Shown one piece after another: positions 56,940 through 64,000 of a DNA stretch of 64,000 nt. A program made the position numbers and the translations under genes. A model generated the notes under the pieces. It made no database searches and had not been told where the DNA came from. It worked only from the letters and a program-made list of their open reading frames with translations. The stretch spans positions 744,001 through 808,000 of the forward strand of contig NC_007575.1 of NCBI RefSeq assembly GCF_000012965.1, given 5' to 3'. Within the stretch, counting starts at the first letter, position 1; every line of letters starts with the position of its first letter. This stretch comes from Sulfurimonas denitrificans DSM 1251. Its GTDB lineage: Bacteria; Campylobacterota; Campylobacteria; Campylobacterales; Sulfurimonadaceae.

Positions 56940-58622
56940 TTATTTTCTCCTAGTATTTTGACGTATTGAAATTATGAATTGATAAAGTAAGTATGCTATT
57001 ATTATTTTATAAATAAGTGTACTAAAAGTTAAAGTATCATGTCCTGTCATTATTGAAAAAGGATTAATATTATTGCTAAAGCATTTTAAAGTAAAATCAT
57101 TTGTTATAAACCCATATATAAAATAAATTATTATAGTGCTCAAAAATTTATAAGTTATATTAATATATTTTGAAATTAAAAATTCTAGTACAATAAATAT
57201 GAATACAAGTATATTTAATACAAATGGTATTATATAATATTCAGTGTTTTCTTGACATAAAAATACTTTTAGATGAGAGTATAGAAAAGTTATAGTTGTT
57301 ATCCAGTAGAGTGCTAAAACCCAATCTTGAGAGTGTTTTGAAGAAAAATCATGAATTTTAAAAACTATCCATTCTGAAAAACTCTTTGGAAGTTCTTTTG
57401 TTAATTCTTCTTCCATTTTTTGCATCTCTTTATGATAGAACTTATTTGCTTCTATAATATTTCCAATGCTATCAAATTCGTGTTTCAATCTTCTAAAAGT
57501 ATCTCTTGGAGTATATTCAACAGCCAAGTCTGCATTTAAAAAACTAGACAAGTCATTTATTTTTGTATCTGGTATATCTAGCCCATAATAAAACTTTACA
57601 TTTCTAAAATTTACTGATTTATCAATTATGACCGACTTTAGAGTAGTAGGGCTTTTAGCTAATTCATGTTTTTTTCCAAATATTGAACCTCTAAAATCTA
57701 TATTTTCTTTAAATACACTATCACTAATATATAGCTCAATAAATTTGCTATTTGTAAAAATTGAAACTTTTTCAAATTTTGAGTTTTGAATTTTTATATC
57801 ATTTACACTATTACTTTGAAACTCAAATCTATCTTTAAATTCACTGTCTTCAATAATAAATTTATCTATAGTATATTGGTTAAGTATAAACTCTTTATCA
57901 AAAACACACTTATTGAACTTTAATCTTTTTGTTGAATTCTCATCAAGAAAATTATTTTGTTCAGTATTAAAAAGTCTATTTTTAAAAATAGCTCTGTCAA
58001 ATTTTAAATTTTCATTGAATTTACATGTGTAGTCAAATTGAGAGTGATTATAAATTGCTAATTCAGTTGATTTTTCAGGTGTGTAATTTGAAACTGATTT
58101 TGTAAATTCACATGTTTGATAAATTACATTATCTTCATTTTCCAAAACTCCATAATCATAAAGTGTCCATCTATCATGAAACTTACAGTCTTGAAAAAAG
58201 CACTCTATATTTTTTAAATCCAAACTTGAAAGATAAAATTCACAAGAGTTAAAATGAATTTGACCAAATAGATTTAAAATTTTCAGATAATCAAATGTAT
58301 CTCGCCCATCTCTTTTAGGAAAGTGAATACAACTTGGGATAAAAATACTCTTTTTTAAAGCCTTATTGTATTCATCATTTTCAAATTTACCACTTTTTAG
58401 ATAAGTAGCAATTTCATTTTTTGAATATTTATCATCAAACAATTCACTATGCTCAAATACTTGTTCGATTGTATAATTTATAAACTCATTGTAGAAGCTA
58501 GACAGTAGCCCAGAATTTCGATCTTTTTGATAATCATTTTTTATACAATGCAAGATACATTTATTATCTACATAGACTTCTCTTTGATATTCGCCATAGC
58601 AGTTAATATTGCATTTATTCAA
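56940..58622 (-). CDS. Pentapeptide-repeat-like membrane protein in cassette 2
   Basis: A 560-residue protein. Residues about 110-370 are rich in spaced F/L/C-N-x-x-F type units (IHFNSCEF, FFQDCKFHD, FKFNKCVF-like, VSIFTNSKF, FRNVKFYYG), consistent with a pentapeptide right-handed beta-helix. The C-terminal part has four hydrophobic helices (about 435-455, 465-488, 492-512 and 535-555). Such soluble helix plus membrane-anchor proteins occur in mobile and defence-linked DNA, but the role is unknown. It starts 17 nt after the preceding cassette gene. Confidence 0.75.
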   Translation of the reverse strand: MNKCNINCYGEYQREVYVDNKCILHCIKNDYQKDRNSGLLSSFYNEFINYTIEQVFEHSELFDDKYSKNEIATYLKSGKFENDEYNKALKKSIFIPSCIHFPKRDGRDTFDYLKILNLFGQIHFNSCEFYLSSLDLKNIECFFQDCKFHDRWTLYDYGVLENEDNVIYQTCEFTKSVSNYTPEKSTELAIYNHSQFDYTCKFNENLKFDRAIFKNRLFNTEQNNFLDENSTKRLKFNKCVFDKEFILNQYTIDKFIIEDSEFKDRFEFQSNSVNDIKIQNSKFEKVSIFTNSKFIELYISDSVFKENIDFRGSIFGKKHELAKSPTTLKSVIIDKSVNFRNVKFYYGLDIPDTKINDLSSFLNADLAVEYTPRDTFRRLKHEFDSIGNIIEANKFYHKEMQKMEEELTKELPKSFSEWIVFKIHDFSSKHSQDWVLALYWITTITFLYSHLKVFLCQENTEYYIIPFVLNILVFIFIVLEFLISKYINITYKFLSTIIIYFIYGFITNDFTLKCFSNNINPFSIMTGHDTLTFSTLIYKIIIAYLLYQFIISIRQNTRRK

Positions 58623-58639
58623 CTTGATTTTCCTCTTGC

Positions 58640-59917
58640 TTAGTGTAAATAAACATCATATCTTTTTGGCATAAAGTTATACATCATTAGATTGTTATTT
58701 AATTGTTGCATTTGCATATTATTATTCATATTTTGTATTGAACGATTTACACTATCCCAAGCTGCTTGATTGTTGGCTTGTTCAGCTGCTGCTGCTGCTC
58801 TTCTTTGTGCCGCCATTGCTTCCGCTTTTCTTGCTTGAATTAATCTTTGTTCATTTTGTTGTTGTCTTTTGGCTTGTTTTTGTTGTTCAATTTGTGCTAA
58901 TTTTGCATCAATTTTAGTTTTTAGTTGAGCAATTTTTTCATCTTCTTTACAAATTGATTTGTATTCATCGTTATCCATAAAATCTACTTTTACACTGTCT
59001 TTACAAATTTTCTTTTTGTATTTTTCTTTGATGATAAGAGCATTGTTTTGTACTTGTAGAGCAATATTAGCAGCATTCTTTATTTCATTAAAGATTGAAT
59101 CAGCATTTTGAAAATAACTTTGAGGTAATTGAACTCTTCTAATTATATTTTCGTTTACTATTTCACCACCATTTGTATATCCATTTTTTAGTGAAGCAAA
59201 GCCAAATCCATTATTTTTACCCGTTTTATGATCTCTTATGTTAAATTCATATTTTCTATTATCAAATTTATTTTTTGTTAAATCAGCAATTATGTAAGAA
59301 AAATTTGGATACACTTTGAGGTATTCAACAACATCATAAAATGGATATGTTCTCATAAAAAGTGATGGAGTTGTTAAAGTAGCTGCAGAACCAAATTCAT
59401 AAGACATTTGTAATTCTCCATTTTTATCATTCAGCATAGTTCTGACATAATGTCCCAAACTACCATCTTTATTTGAAACACCATTCATTTCCATACCATT
59501 TAAAGGATCAAATTGAACAAAATAGTCTGTTGCTATACCTTTATCATAAAATCCTATTTGTTGTAGATTACTTAGCATTGTATTTTCGATTTCTCTACCC
59601 AATCCATAAGCATATCCATCTTTACATTCTCCATCCCAATATAAACTATAATACGACTTTTCTGTTTTATCATCATTTGGATTGATGCCTACATATATTT
59701 TACAATCTTCTTTTTTATTCTTTGGTTATATCCACTTCATTGGTTTTTTGTAGTCTTTATACTGTACTAAAAATGTATTGTATTCATCCATATATGCTTT
59801 TTCATACTTTCCAACTTCTAGTTCATCAACTTTTGGTATTGATGGTTGTCCTGTACAAGCACTAAATAATAATGCTCCACACACCAAGATTCCACTTTGT
59901 TTAAGTTTCGTTCGCAT
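58640..59917 (-). pseudogene. Predicted lipoprotein gene split by one in-frame stop (cassette 2)
   Basis: From ATG 59917 (AGGA upstream; ATG 59923 is an alternative) a lipoprotein begins, with lipobox LFSAC. It runs to TAA at 59728-59726 after KPMKWI. The same frame continues without another stop to 58640. The bridge reads PKNKKEDCKIYVGIN and WDGECKDGYAYGLGRE, so the two parts were clearly one gene of about 425 codons. A restart at TTG 59602 is possible. The distal part has a Cys pair region, a Gln/Ala-rich coiled coil (QQKQAKRQQQNEQ, AAQRRAAAAAEQA) and an Asn/Met-rich tail. Function unknown. Confidence 0.8.
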
Positions 59918-59928
59918 GTTCATCCTTT

Positions 59929-59999
59929 GTCTAACGTTTGACTTGAGAAATAGTTTTGCCCGCTAGGGTAAACTATTTCTCTCCAAGGTTTTGTTATGT
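59929..59999 (-). other. attC1 recombination site (between cassettes 1 and 2)
   Basis: On the minus strand it runs from ACATAAC (59999-59993) to GTTAGAC (59935-59929, a perfect GTTRRRY). A 12-bp inner stem is formed by GAGAAATAGTTT and AAACTATTTCTC. It overlaps the stop codon of the upstream gene (59994-59996) and ends 12 bp before the preferred start of the next gene. Confidence 0.85.
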
Positions 60000-60770
60000 G
60001 TTGAACTCCAAAACATCTCCGTTTTCAAATATAACTAGTATTTTGTCAAATATCCCAAAATCTTCAACACTTTCAAATGTGTTTTTATAATGTTCAAGAT
60101 GTTCTTGATTATCAAAATATGTAAACTTATTGTAATAGTTATCAAATAGTGCTAGCCATATTGGCTTTTCAGTATCTTTACATTTGATATTTTTATCATA
60201 AATTCTATCATTTACAATATTAAATGTTTGCCCTGATAAATAACAATCTGATATAGTATCAAGTACGGTATTTATATCTCTTGACTTTTTGACTTTACCA
60301 CCGAAAGGCATTGCTGAACCTGCAATTTTTCTTGTTCCATTTTTTGGCATTGGAAGTATCGATATTTTGAAGCTAACATCATTAATGTTATCTTCTATAC
60401 TATTGTCTATTTTAAGTGTATCTGCATCAATTAGGGATTTTAAATACTTTTTAAATTTTTTACTAATAGTACTAACTTTGACATAATCATGATGGAAAAA
60501 TAATAATATTTTTTTATCAGCGTCAATAAGGTGTCCAAACTCTTTGTCTATATTATCTATAAAACTTAAGTATCCATAATCTATAGTTTTTCTATTTTTT
60601 AAAACATTTTGATCAATATCTGTAATTTCTACACCAATTTTTTTATCATCAATTTTCAAATAAATATCTGGTGGGTCATCACCTTCTTCAAAATCTACAG
60701 TATTAAATAATTTTGAAAAATAAGATTGTAAGCTTTCAGCTACAAATTTTTCAGTACCTTTTAAATTCAA
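59994..60770 (-). CDS. Hypothetical cassette 1 protein, possible PD-(D/E)XK-like fold
   Basis: A 258-residue protein starting at TTG 60770, two bases after the upstream stop. No clear family. DDPPDIYLKIDDKKIGVEIT (about 31-50) resembles a PD-(D/E)XK nuclease core: D-P-D, then a strand with E-x-T in place of E-x-K. An ordered lysine-rich middle follows. If real, it might be a nuclease-fold protein; the missing lysine weakens the case. Its stop codon lies inside the 5' arm of attC1. Confidence 0.65.
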   Translation of the reverse strand: MNLKGTEKFVAESLQSYFSKLFNTVDFEEGDDPPDIYLKIDDKKIGVEITDIDQNVLKNRKTIDYGYLSFIDNIDKEFGHLIDADKKILLFFHHDYVKVSTISKKFKKYLKSLIDADTLKIDNSIEDNINDVSFKISILPMPKNGTRKIAGSAMPFGGKVKKSRDINTVLDTISDCYLSGQTFNIVNDRIYDKNIKCKDTEKPIWLALFDNYYNKFTYFDNQEHLEHYKNTFESVEDFGIFDKILVIFENGDVLEFNT

Positions 60771-60772
60771 TG

Positions 60773-61027
60773 TTATTCACACCAAACTTCACATTTTTGT
60801 TTTCTATTTATATTATATAAAACTGCTGTTGCACAAGCACCCATAGGGCTTCCATCTAAAAATATAACGTACTCACCGCTATCCCATCCTAAACAATACG
60901 TTTTTGCTTCAAATTTTTCACCATTTATAATAAATAGCTCATCATTGTGAGCAACTTCAATCTCATATGAATCAGCTGCAAATAAGCTATTAAACATAAT
61001 AAGAACTAGAAATATAATTTTTTTCAT
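60773..61027 (-). CDS. Small secreted cysteine-containing protein in cassette 1
   Basis: An 84-residue protein with a clear signal peptide (1-18, ending SLFAA). The mature part of about 65 residues has four cysteines (TYCLGW, GACATA, QKCEVWCE), which could form two disulfides. RBS AAAGGT lies before the ATG. It is the first cassette gene, nearest the predicted promoter. No family recognised; a periplasmic or secreted effector, inhibitor or immunity protein are all possible. Confidence 0.7.
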   Translation of the reverse strand: MKKIIFLVLIMFNSLFAADSYEIEVAHNDELFIINGEKFEAKTYCLGWDSGEYVIFLDGSPMGACATAVLYNINRKQKCEVWCE

Positions 61028-61077
61028 AAGTTACCTTTTATATTGTTTTAAATAGTCACTTTATCACATAACTATTT

Positions 61078-61084
61078 ATTCAAC
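61078..61084 (-). other. Candidate attI core site
   Basis: Minus-strand GTTGAAT is a perfect GTTRRRY core, 234 bp upstream of the integrase start and 50 bp before the first cassette gene. The boundary would be G61084^T61083. The attI side (61085-61317) is AT-rich and otherwise non-coding. I see only a TATAAT, a short TAACAAGC segment resembling an attC arm and the integrase promoter region. Confidence 0.5.
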
Positions 61085-61088
61085 GAAC

Positions 61089-61094
61089 ATTATA
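61089..61094 (-). promoter_or_regulatory. Candidate cassette promoter (Pc) -10 element
   Basis: Perfect minus-strand TATAAT (TTAGCATATAATGTTCG) five bases before the attI core, pointing into the cassette array. No convincing -35 is seen at 17 bp, which is common in Campylobacterota promoters. Confidence 0.5.
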
Positions 61095-61317
61095 TGCTAA
61101 ACAGCTTGTTATTTCTTTAATAACCGACACATAAAATGTTAGTTTAAATGATATAAGTATGACAAAATGCAATGTTTTTGTTGTTTATTGGCTAAATTGA
61201 TTAAAATATTGATGTGCATTTAAAAATATTTTTGGCGTTATTTGAACATTTTGTCTTTTAAATAGCTGAAAAAAGTGTTAAATATACATTGTGTCGTTTA
61301 ATTTTTAGGAGCTAATG

Positions 61318-62280
61318 ATGAAGAAAAAATTACTTGATATTGTCCGTGATAAGATTAGATTTAAGCATTACAGCATTTCAACAGAGAAAACTTATGTTTT
61401 TTGGATTAAGCACTATATCTTTTATCATCAGAAACAACATCCCGTAAATTTGGGCAAAAAAGAGATAGAAGATTTTTTAACTTTTTTGGCAGTGACTAAA
61501 AAAGTCTCACCAACTACGCAGAATCAAGCTTTTAGTGCTTTACTTTTTTTATACAGAGAAGTTTTAGATATTGAGATCAGTACATGGAATGTGCAAGCTT
61601 TAAGAGCGCAACAGAGAAAGCATATTCCTGTTGTTCTTACTAAAGACGAAGTACAAAATATCATTCTAAATATGAATGGTATTTATCAGCTTATGGTAAA
61701 GCTGATGTATGGGTGTGGACTCAGAATGAGTGAAGTGCAAAATATCCGTATAAAAGATATAGATTTTGGATTTGATAAGATTTATGTCTGGGATGGCAAA
61801 TCTTTAAAAGATAGAACTTTGCCTCTTCCTATGAAAATAAAAGATGAGCTTAAGATTCAAGTTGAAAAAGTGAGAGAACTGCATCAAAAAGATTTAAAAG
61901 ATGGCTATGGCAGTGTTTATATTCCTTATGCGTTTGAGCGAAAATTTCCAAAAGCTAAATTTGAAACTAAATGGCAATATATTTTTCCTATGAACACAAT
62001 TGCAACAGACCCTAGAAGCGGTGAGCGAAGACGGCATCATATTTTAGATGCCACTTTAAGTAGAAATATTAAACAAGCGGTTACAAAATCAAATATAGAT
62101 AAAAGAGTAACCTCGCATATATTTAGACATAGCTACGCAACGCATTTACTTCAAGCTGGCATAGATTTGCGAAGCATTCAAGAACTTTTAGGTCATAAAA
62201 GCGTTGAGACAACTATGATATATACTCATGTTGTGAGCGAGATGAACAAGGCTAAACTTATAAGCCCTCTGGATTTCTAG
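61318..62280 (+). CDS. intI: Integron integrase (IntI-type tyrosine recombinase)
   Basis: Tyrosine recombinase of about 320 residues that would insert and excise cassettes. The N-terminal SAM-like domain (1-95) has the typical YSISTEKTYVFWIKHY. Catalytic residues are R in GCGLRMSEV, K in KSLKDRTLPLP, H-x-x-R in SHIFRHSYATH, H in LGHKSVETT and the nucleophile Y in MIYTH. The IntI-specific insert is visible before the second patch (KFPKAKFETKWQYIFP, then DPRSGERRRHH). ATG 61318 has AGGAG at 6 nt; ATG 61315 is too close. All catalytic residues are intact, so it may be active. Confidence 0.92.
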   Translation: MKKKLLDIVRDKIRFKHYSISTEKTYVFWIKHYIFYHQKQHPVNLGKKEIEDFLTFLAVTKKVSPTTQNQAFSALLFLYREVLDIEISTWNVQALRAQQRKHIPVVLTKDEVQNIILNMNGIYQLMVKLMYGCGLRMSEVQNIRIKDIDFGFDKIYVWDGKSLKDRTLPLPMKIKDELKIQVEKVRELHQKDLKDGYGSVYIPYAFERKFPKAKFETKWQYIFPMNTIATDPRSGERRRHHILDATLSRNIKQAVTKSNIDKRVTSHIFRHSYATHLLQAGIDLRSIQELLGHKSVETTMIYTHVVSEMNKAKLISPLDF

Positions 62281-62389
62281 ACTTTTTCCCTAGCTTTACA
62301 AAAGTTATTCCGATGCCTATGATGACAAATATAGCAGCAATGGTTGCTGCTATAAATGTGGCTGAGACAGGCTCGGCAAGATTAGGCAT
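62258..62389 (-). CDS. 43-residue single-pass membrane protein
   Basis: Small ORF whose ATG overlaps the ileS stop region (8 nt) and whose stop lies inside the 3' end of the convergent intI. The product has a 20-residue hydrophobic helix (FIAATIAAIFVIIGIGITF) and a basic tail (KLGKKSRNP). Its overlap with ileS suggests translational coupling. The integron would then have arrived right at its 3' end. No family recognised. Confidence 0.55.
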   Translation of the reverse strand: MPNLAEPVSATFIAATIAAIFVIIGIGITFVKLGKKSRNPEGL

Positions 62390-64000
62390 TTAAAACCTTT
62401 GAACATCTTGTACATGTAGCAGTTTCATCTTTTGCTTGGTACTTCCAGCATCTTGGACATTTGGCAGCAGTTGCTTTTTGAATTACAAATATACTTCCAT
62501 CAACTTCAAATTTTCCAAGTTCAGCAATAACTTCACTGTGTGAAATGCCAGATACTACAAACCAATCTTCAGCTGCTGTTTTATCCATCTCTGCTATCTT
62601 TTTTGACTCAGTTACTATGACTAGCTCAAGAGTGTTTTTGATGATTTTCTCTTTTTTAAGTCCATCAACTATCTCATAGAACTTCTCTCTTGCAGCGTAC
62701 ATGTAGTCCGTGTTAAATCCAGACTCTGCAACATCAATATTTTTATGAACAAAATCAAAAATATCCTCTTTGCTCTCTCTTATAACTTCAGGCAGATACT
62801 CAACAATCTCATCAGCTGTATAAGTTAGTATAGGAGCGATAAGCGTTAGAAGTGATTTGACAATAAGAGCCATAGCGCTTTGGCTTGATGTTCTTCTTGC
62901 ATCATCTTTAGCGTCACAGTAAAGTGAGTCTTTTGTGATGTCGATGTAGATTCCACTTAACTCATTTACTATGAAGTTGTTTAAAAGACTCATACCGTTA
63001 ACAAAGTTATAGTTGCTAAATGATTTATGAACACCATCAAACACGCTTTTTGCTTCGTTTAAGATCCACTTATCTAACTCGCCCATTTTCTCATAAGGAG
63101 TTAATGCGTGTAAATCATTGATGTTTGCAAGCATGATTCTAAAAGTATTTCTTAGTTTACGGTAGTTCTCAGCGCTCTGTTTTAGGATACTTTGAGAGAT
63201 TTTTAGATCTCCTTGATAGTCACTTGAAGCTACCCAAAGACGAAGGATTTCGCTGCCATACTCTTTTAAAACAGTCTCAGGAGCTACAACATTGCCTTTA
63301 CTCTTAGACATTTTCTCGCCTTTTTCATCGACTGTAAAGCCGTGAGTAAGAACGCCTTTGTATGGTGCTTTGTGCTCAACAGCAGCACTTAAGAACATAG
63401 ATGACTGGAACCATCCGCGGTGCTGATCGCTTCCCTCAACGTATAAATCTGCTTGAAACTCTCCCGCATCATAGTTGCGAGATTTTAGAACTGAGTACCA
63501 AGTTGAGCCACTATCAAACCAAACATCTAAGATATCTGTAACTTTTTCAAGTTCATCAGCACTGTATCCAGCACCAGGGTAGAGGAGCTGTTCTGTTGGC
63601 ATTGAGTACCAAGCATCACTTCCGTGCATCTCAAAAACCATAGCGGTAAAGTTTAAAACTTTCTCATCAAGAAGAACTTCTCCAGTCGCTTTTACTCTGA
63701 AAAATGCGATAGGAACGCCCCAATCTCTCTGTCTTGAAATACACCAATCAGGTCTGTTTGCGACCATTGATTTTAGTCTGTTTCTTCCAGTTTCAGGGAA
63801 AAATAGCGTCTTTTCAACTTCACTAAGAGCGATATCTCTTAATGTTTTATCACTTCCGCTTGGTTTTTCATCAACGCTTATAAACCACTGTTTTGTAGCT
63901 CTAAAAATAAGAGGAGTGTGGCTTCTCCAGCAGTGTGGGTATGAGTGTTTAAACTTTGAAACATGAACAACGCTCTCTCCCATAAGAGTTATCAAATCTT
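62382..64000 (-). CDS. ileS: Isoleucine--tRNA ligase, C-terminal part (runs off the window)
   Basis: Partial gene; about 539 codons of the usual 900 or more are inside the window. The frame continues past position 64000, so no start is visible. Seen are YPHCWRSHTPLIFRATKQWF of the editing/catalytic region, LDVWFDSGSTWY, QHRGWFQSS, the KMSKS loop in GEKMSKSKGNVVAP, and the C-terminal zinc site with two CxxC pairs (CPRCWKY and CTRCSK). It charges tRNA-Ile. Confidence 0.96.
   Translation of the reverse strand, partial: DLITLMGESVVHVSKFKHSYPHCWRSHTPLIFRATKQWFISVDEKPSGSDKTLRDIALSEVEKTLFFPETGRNRLKSMVANRPDWCISRQRDWGVPIAFFRVKATGEVLLDEKVLNFTAMVFEMHGSDAWYSMPTEQLLYPGAGYSADELEKVTDILDVWFDSGSTWYSVLKSRNYDAGEFQADLYVEGSDQHRGWFQSSMFLSAAVEHKAPYKGVLTHGFTVDEKGEKMSKSKGNVVAPETVLKEYGSEILRLWVASSDYQGDLKISQSILKQSAENYRKLRNTFRIMLANINDLHALTPYEKMGELDKWILNEAKSVFDGVHKSFSNYNFVNGMSLLNNFIVNELSGIYIDITKDSLYCDAKDDARRTSSQSAMALIVKSLLTLIAPILTYTADEIVEYLPEVIRESKEDIFDFVHKNIDVAESGFNTDYMYAAREKFYEIVDGLKKEKIIKNTLELVIVTESKKIAEMDKTAAEDWFVVSGISHSEVIAELGKFEVDGSIFVIQKATAAKCPRCWKYQAKDETATCTRCSKVLNA

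Larger units (their letters stand above)
56191..62280. mobile_element. Chromosomal integron: integrase, attI region and two gene cassettes
   Basis: Inserted between ileS and gatA. The integrase reads on the plus strand (61318-62280). A candidate attI core (61078-61084) lies just upstream of it. The array extends leftward with all genes on the minus strand. Two attC-like sites (59929-59999 and 56191-56244) share both arms: TAACAAA(A/G)CCT at the 5' side and AAGTCAA(A/C)CGTTAG at the 3' side. Inferred cassettes, cut at G^TT: 59935-61083 (two ORFs) and 56197-59934 (three genes). Gene orientation, attC placement just after stop codons and the IntI-specific insert all agree. Confidence 0.85.

Noticed and set aside
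57090-57115. Possible extra attC arm (TAACAAA on the minus strand) inside the pentapeptide-type gene
   Set aside because: No matching GTTRRRY core or inverted stem lies nearby, and it sits within an intact reading frame.
59603-59725. Separate small lipoprotein gene followed by an unrelated gene in cassette 2
   Set aside because: Both parts are in the same frame and the region between them is open except for one TAA, so one interrupted gene is the simpler reading.

Overview
The window is AT-rich, densely coding DNA from a Campylobacterota (epsilonproteobacterial) chromosome, most like Sulfurimonas or a close relative. The evidence is the family set and style: short intergenic gaps, 1-4 nt gene overlaps, flhA next to rpsO, a sigma-54-type flgH promoter, a MutS2-MurC-MetX/Y operon, rubrerythrin, a c-type cytochrome lipoprotein and a SulP transporter. 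The species is inferred. I saw no tRNA, rRNA or CRISPR array.

Layout. 1-5.5 kb: a peptidoglycan amidase, then a minus-strand Rrf2 regulator-flhA-DHH phosphoesterase operon and rpsO. 5.7-10 kb: kdsB, a TrmN6-like methylase, a cysteine-cluster protein, a TPR lipoprotein, trpC and a YqeY-like protein. 10.1-13.5 kb: flgH with a GG-N10-GC promoter, a transglutaminase-like periplasmic protein and a GGDEF-EAL protein. 13.5-26.1 kb: a SulP transporter, valS, a diguanylate cyclase, rubrerythrin, a UvrD-like helicase, cytochrome c, trpB, an EI24/CysZ-like protein and dgt.

26.1-37.5 kb is a surface and biofilm region. It holds an AbrB/MazE remnant, a two-partner secretion pair (tpsB-tpsA), a divergent response regulator-histidine kinase pair, and pgaBCD for poly-N-acetylglucosamine. 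tpsA is broken by a 2-bp excess at an (AT)5 tract. The kinase gene is shifted at an A7 tract near its 3' end. Between tpsA and the regulator lie four heptamers (GACTTTG-type) spaced every 11 bp, the architecture bound by PhoB/OmpR-type regulators.

37.4-48.9 kb is one long minus-strand transcription unit (metY, metX, xseB, a nitrilase-fold protein without its cysteine, a ThiF-like protein, a thioredoxin-like protein, an aminotransferase, murC, mutS2, a BaiN-like flavoprotein). 48.9-56.1 kb holds a SLAC1-type transporter, an EF-hand-like protein, an RDD protein, guaB, an RMD1-family protein, an HMA protein and gatA.

56.19-62.28 kb, between gatA and ileS, is a small chromosomal integron, the most unusual feature here. 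It has an IntI-type integrase on the plus strand, a candidate attI with a TATAAT promoter pointing into the array, and two cassettes read on the minus strand. Each cassette ends in an attC-like palindrome, and the two palindromes share the same flanking arms. Cassette 1 (about 1.15 kb) encodes a small secreted cysteine-containing protein and a possible PD-(D/E)XK-type protein. Cassette 2 (about 3.7 kb) encodes a lipoprotein gene interrupted by one in-frame stop, a pentapeptide-type membrane protein and a Fic protein. A 43-codon membrane ORF and the 3' part of ileS close the window.
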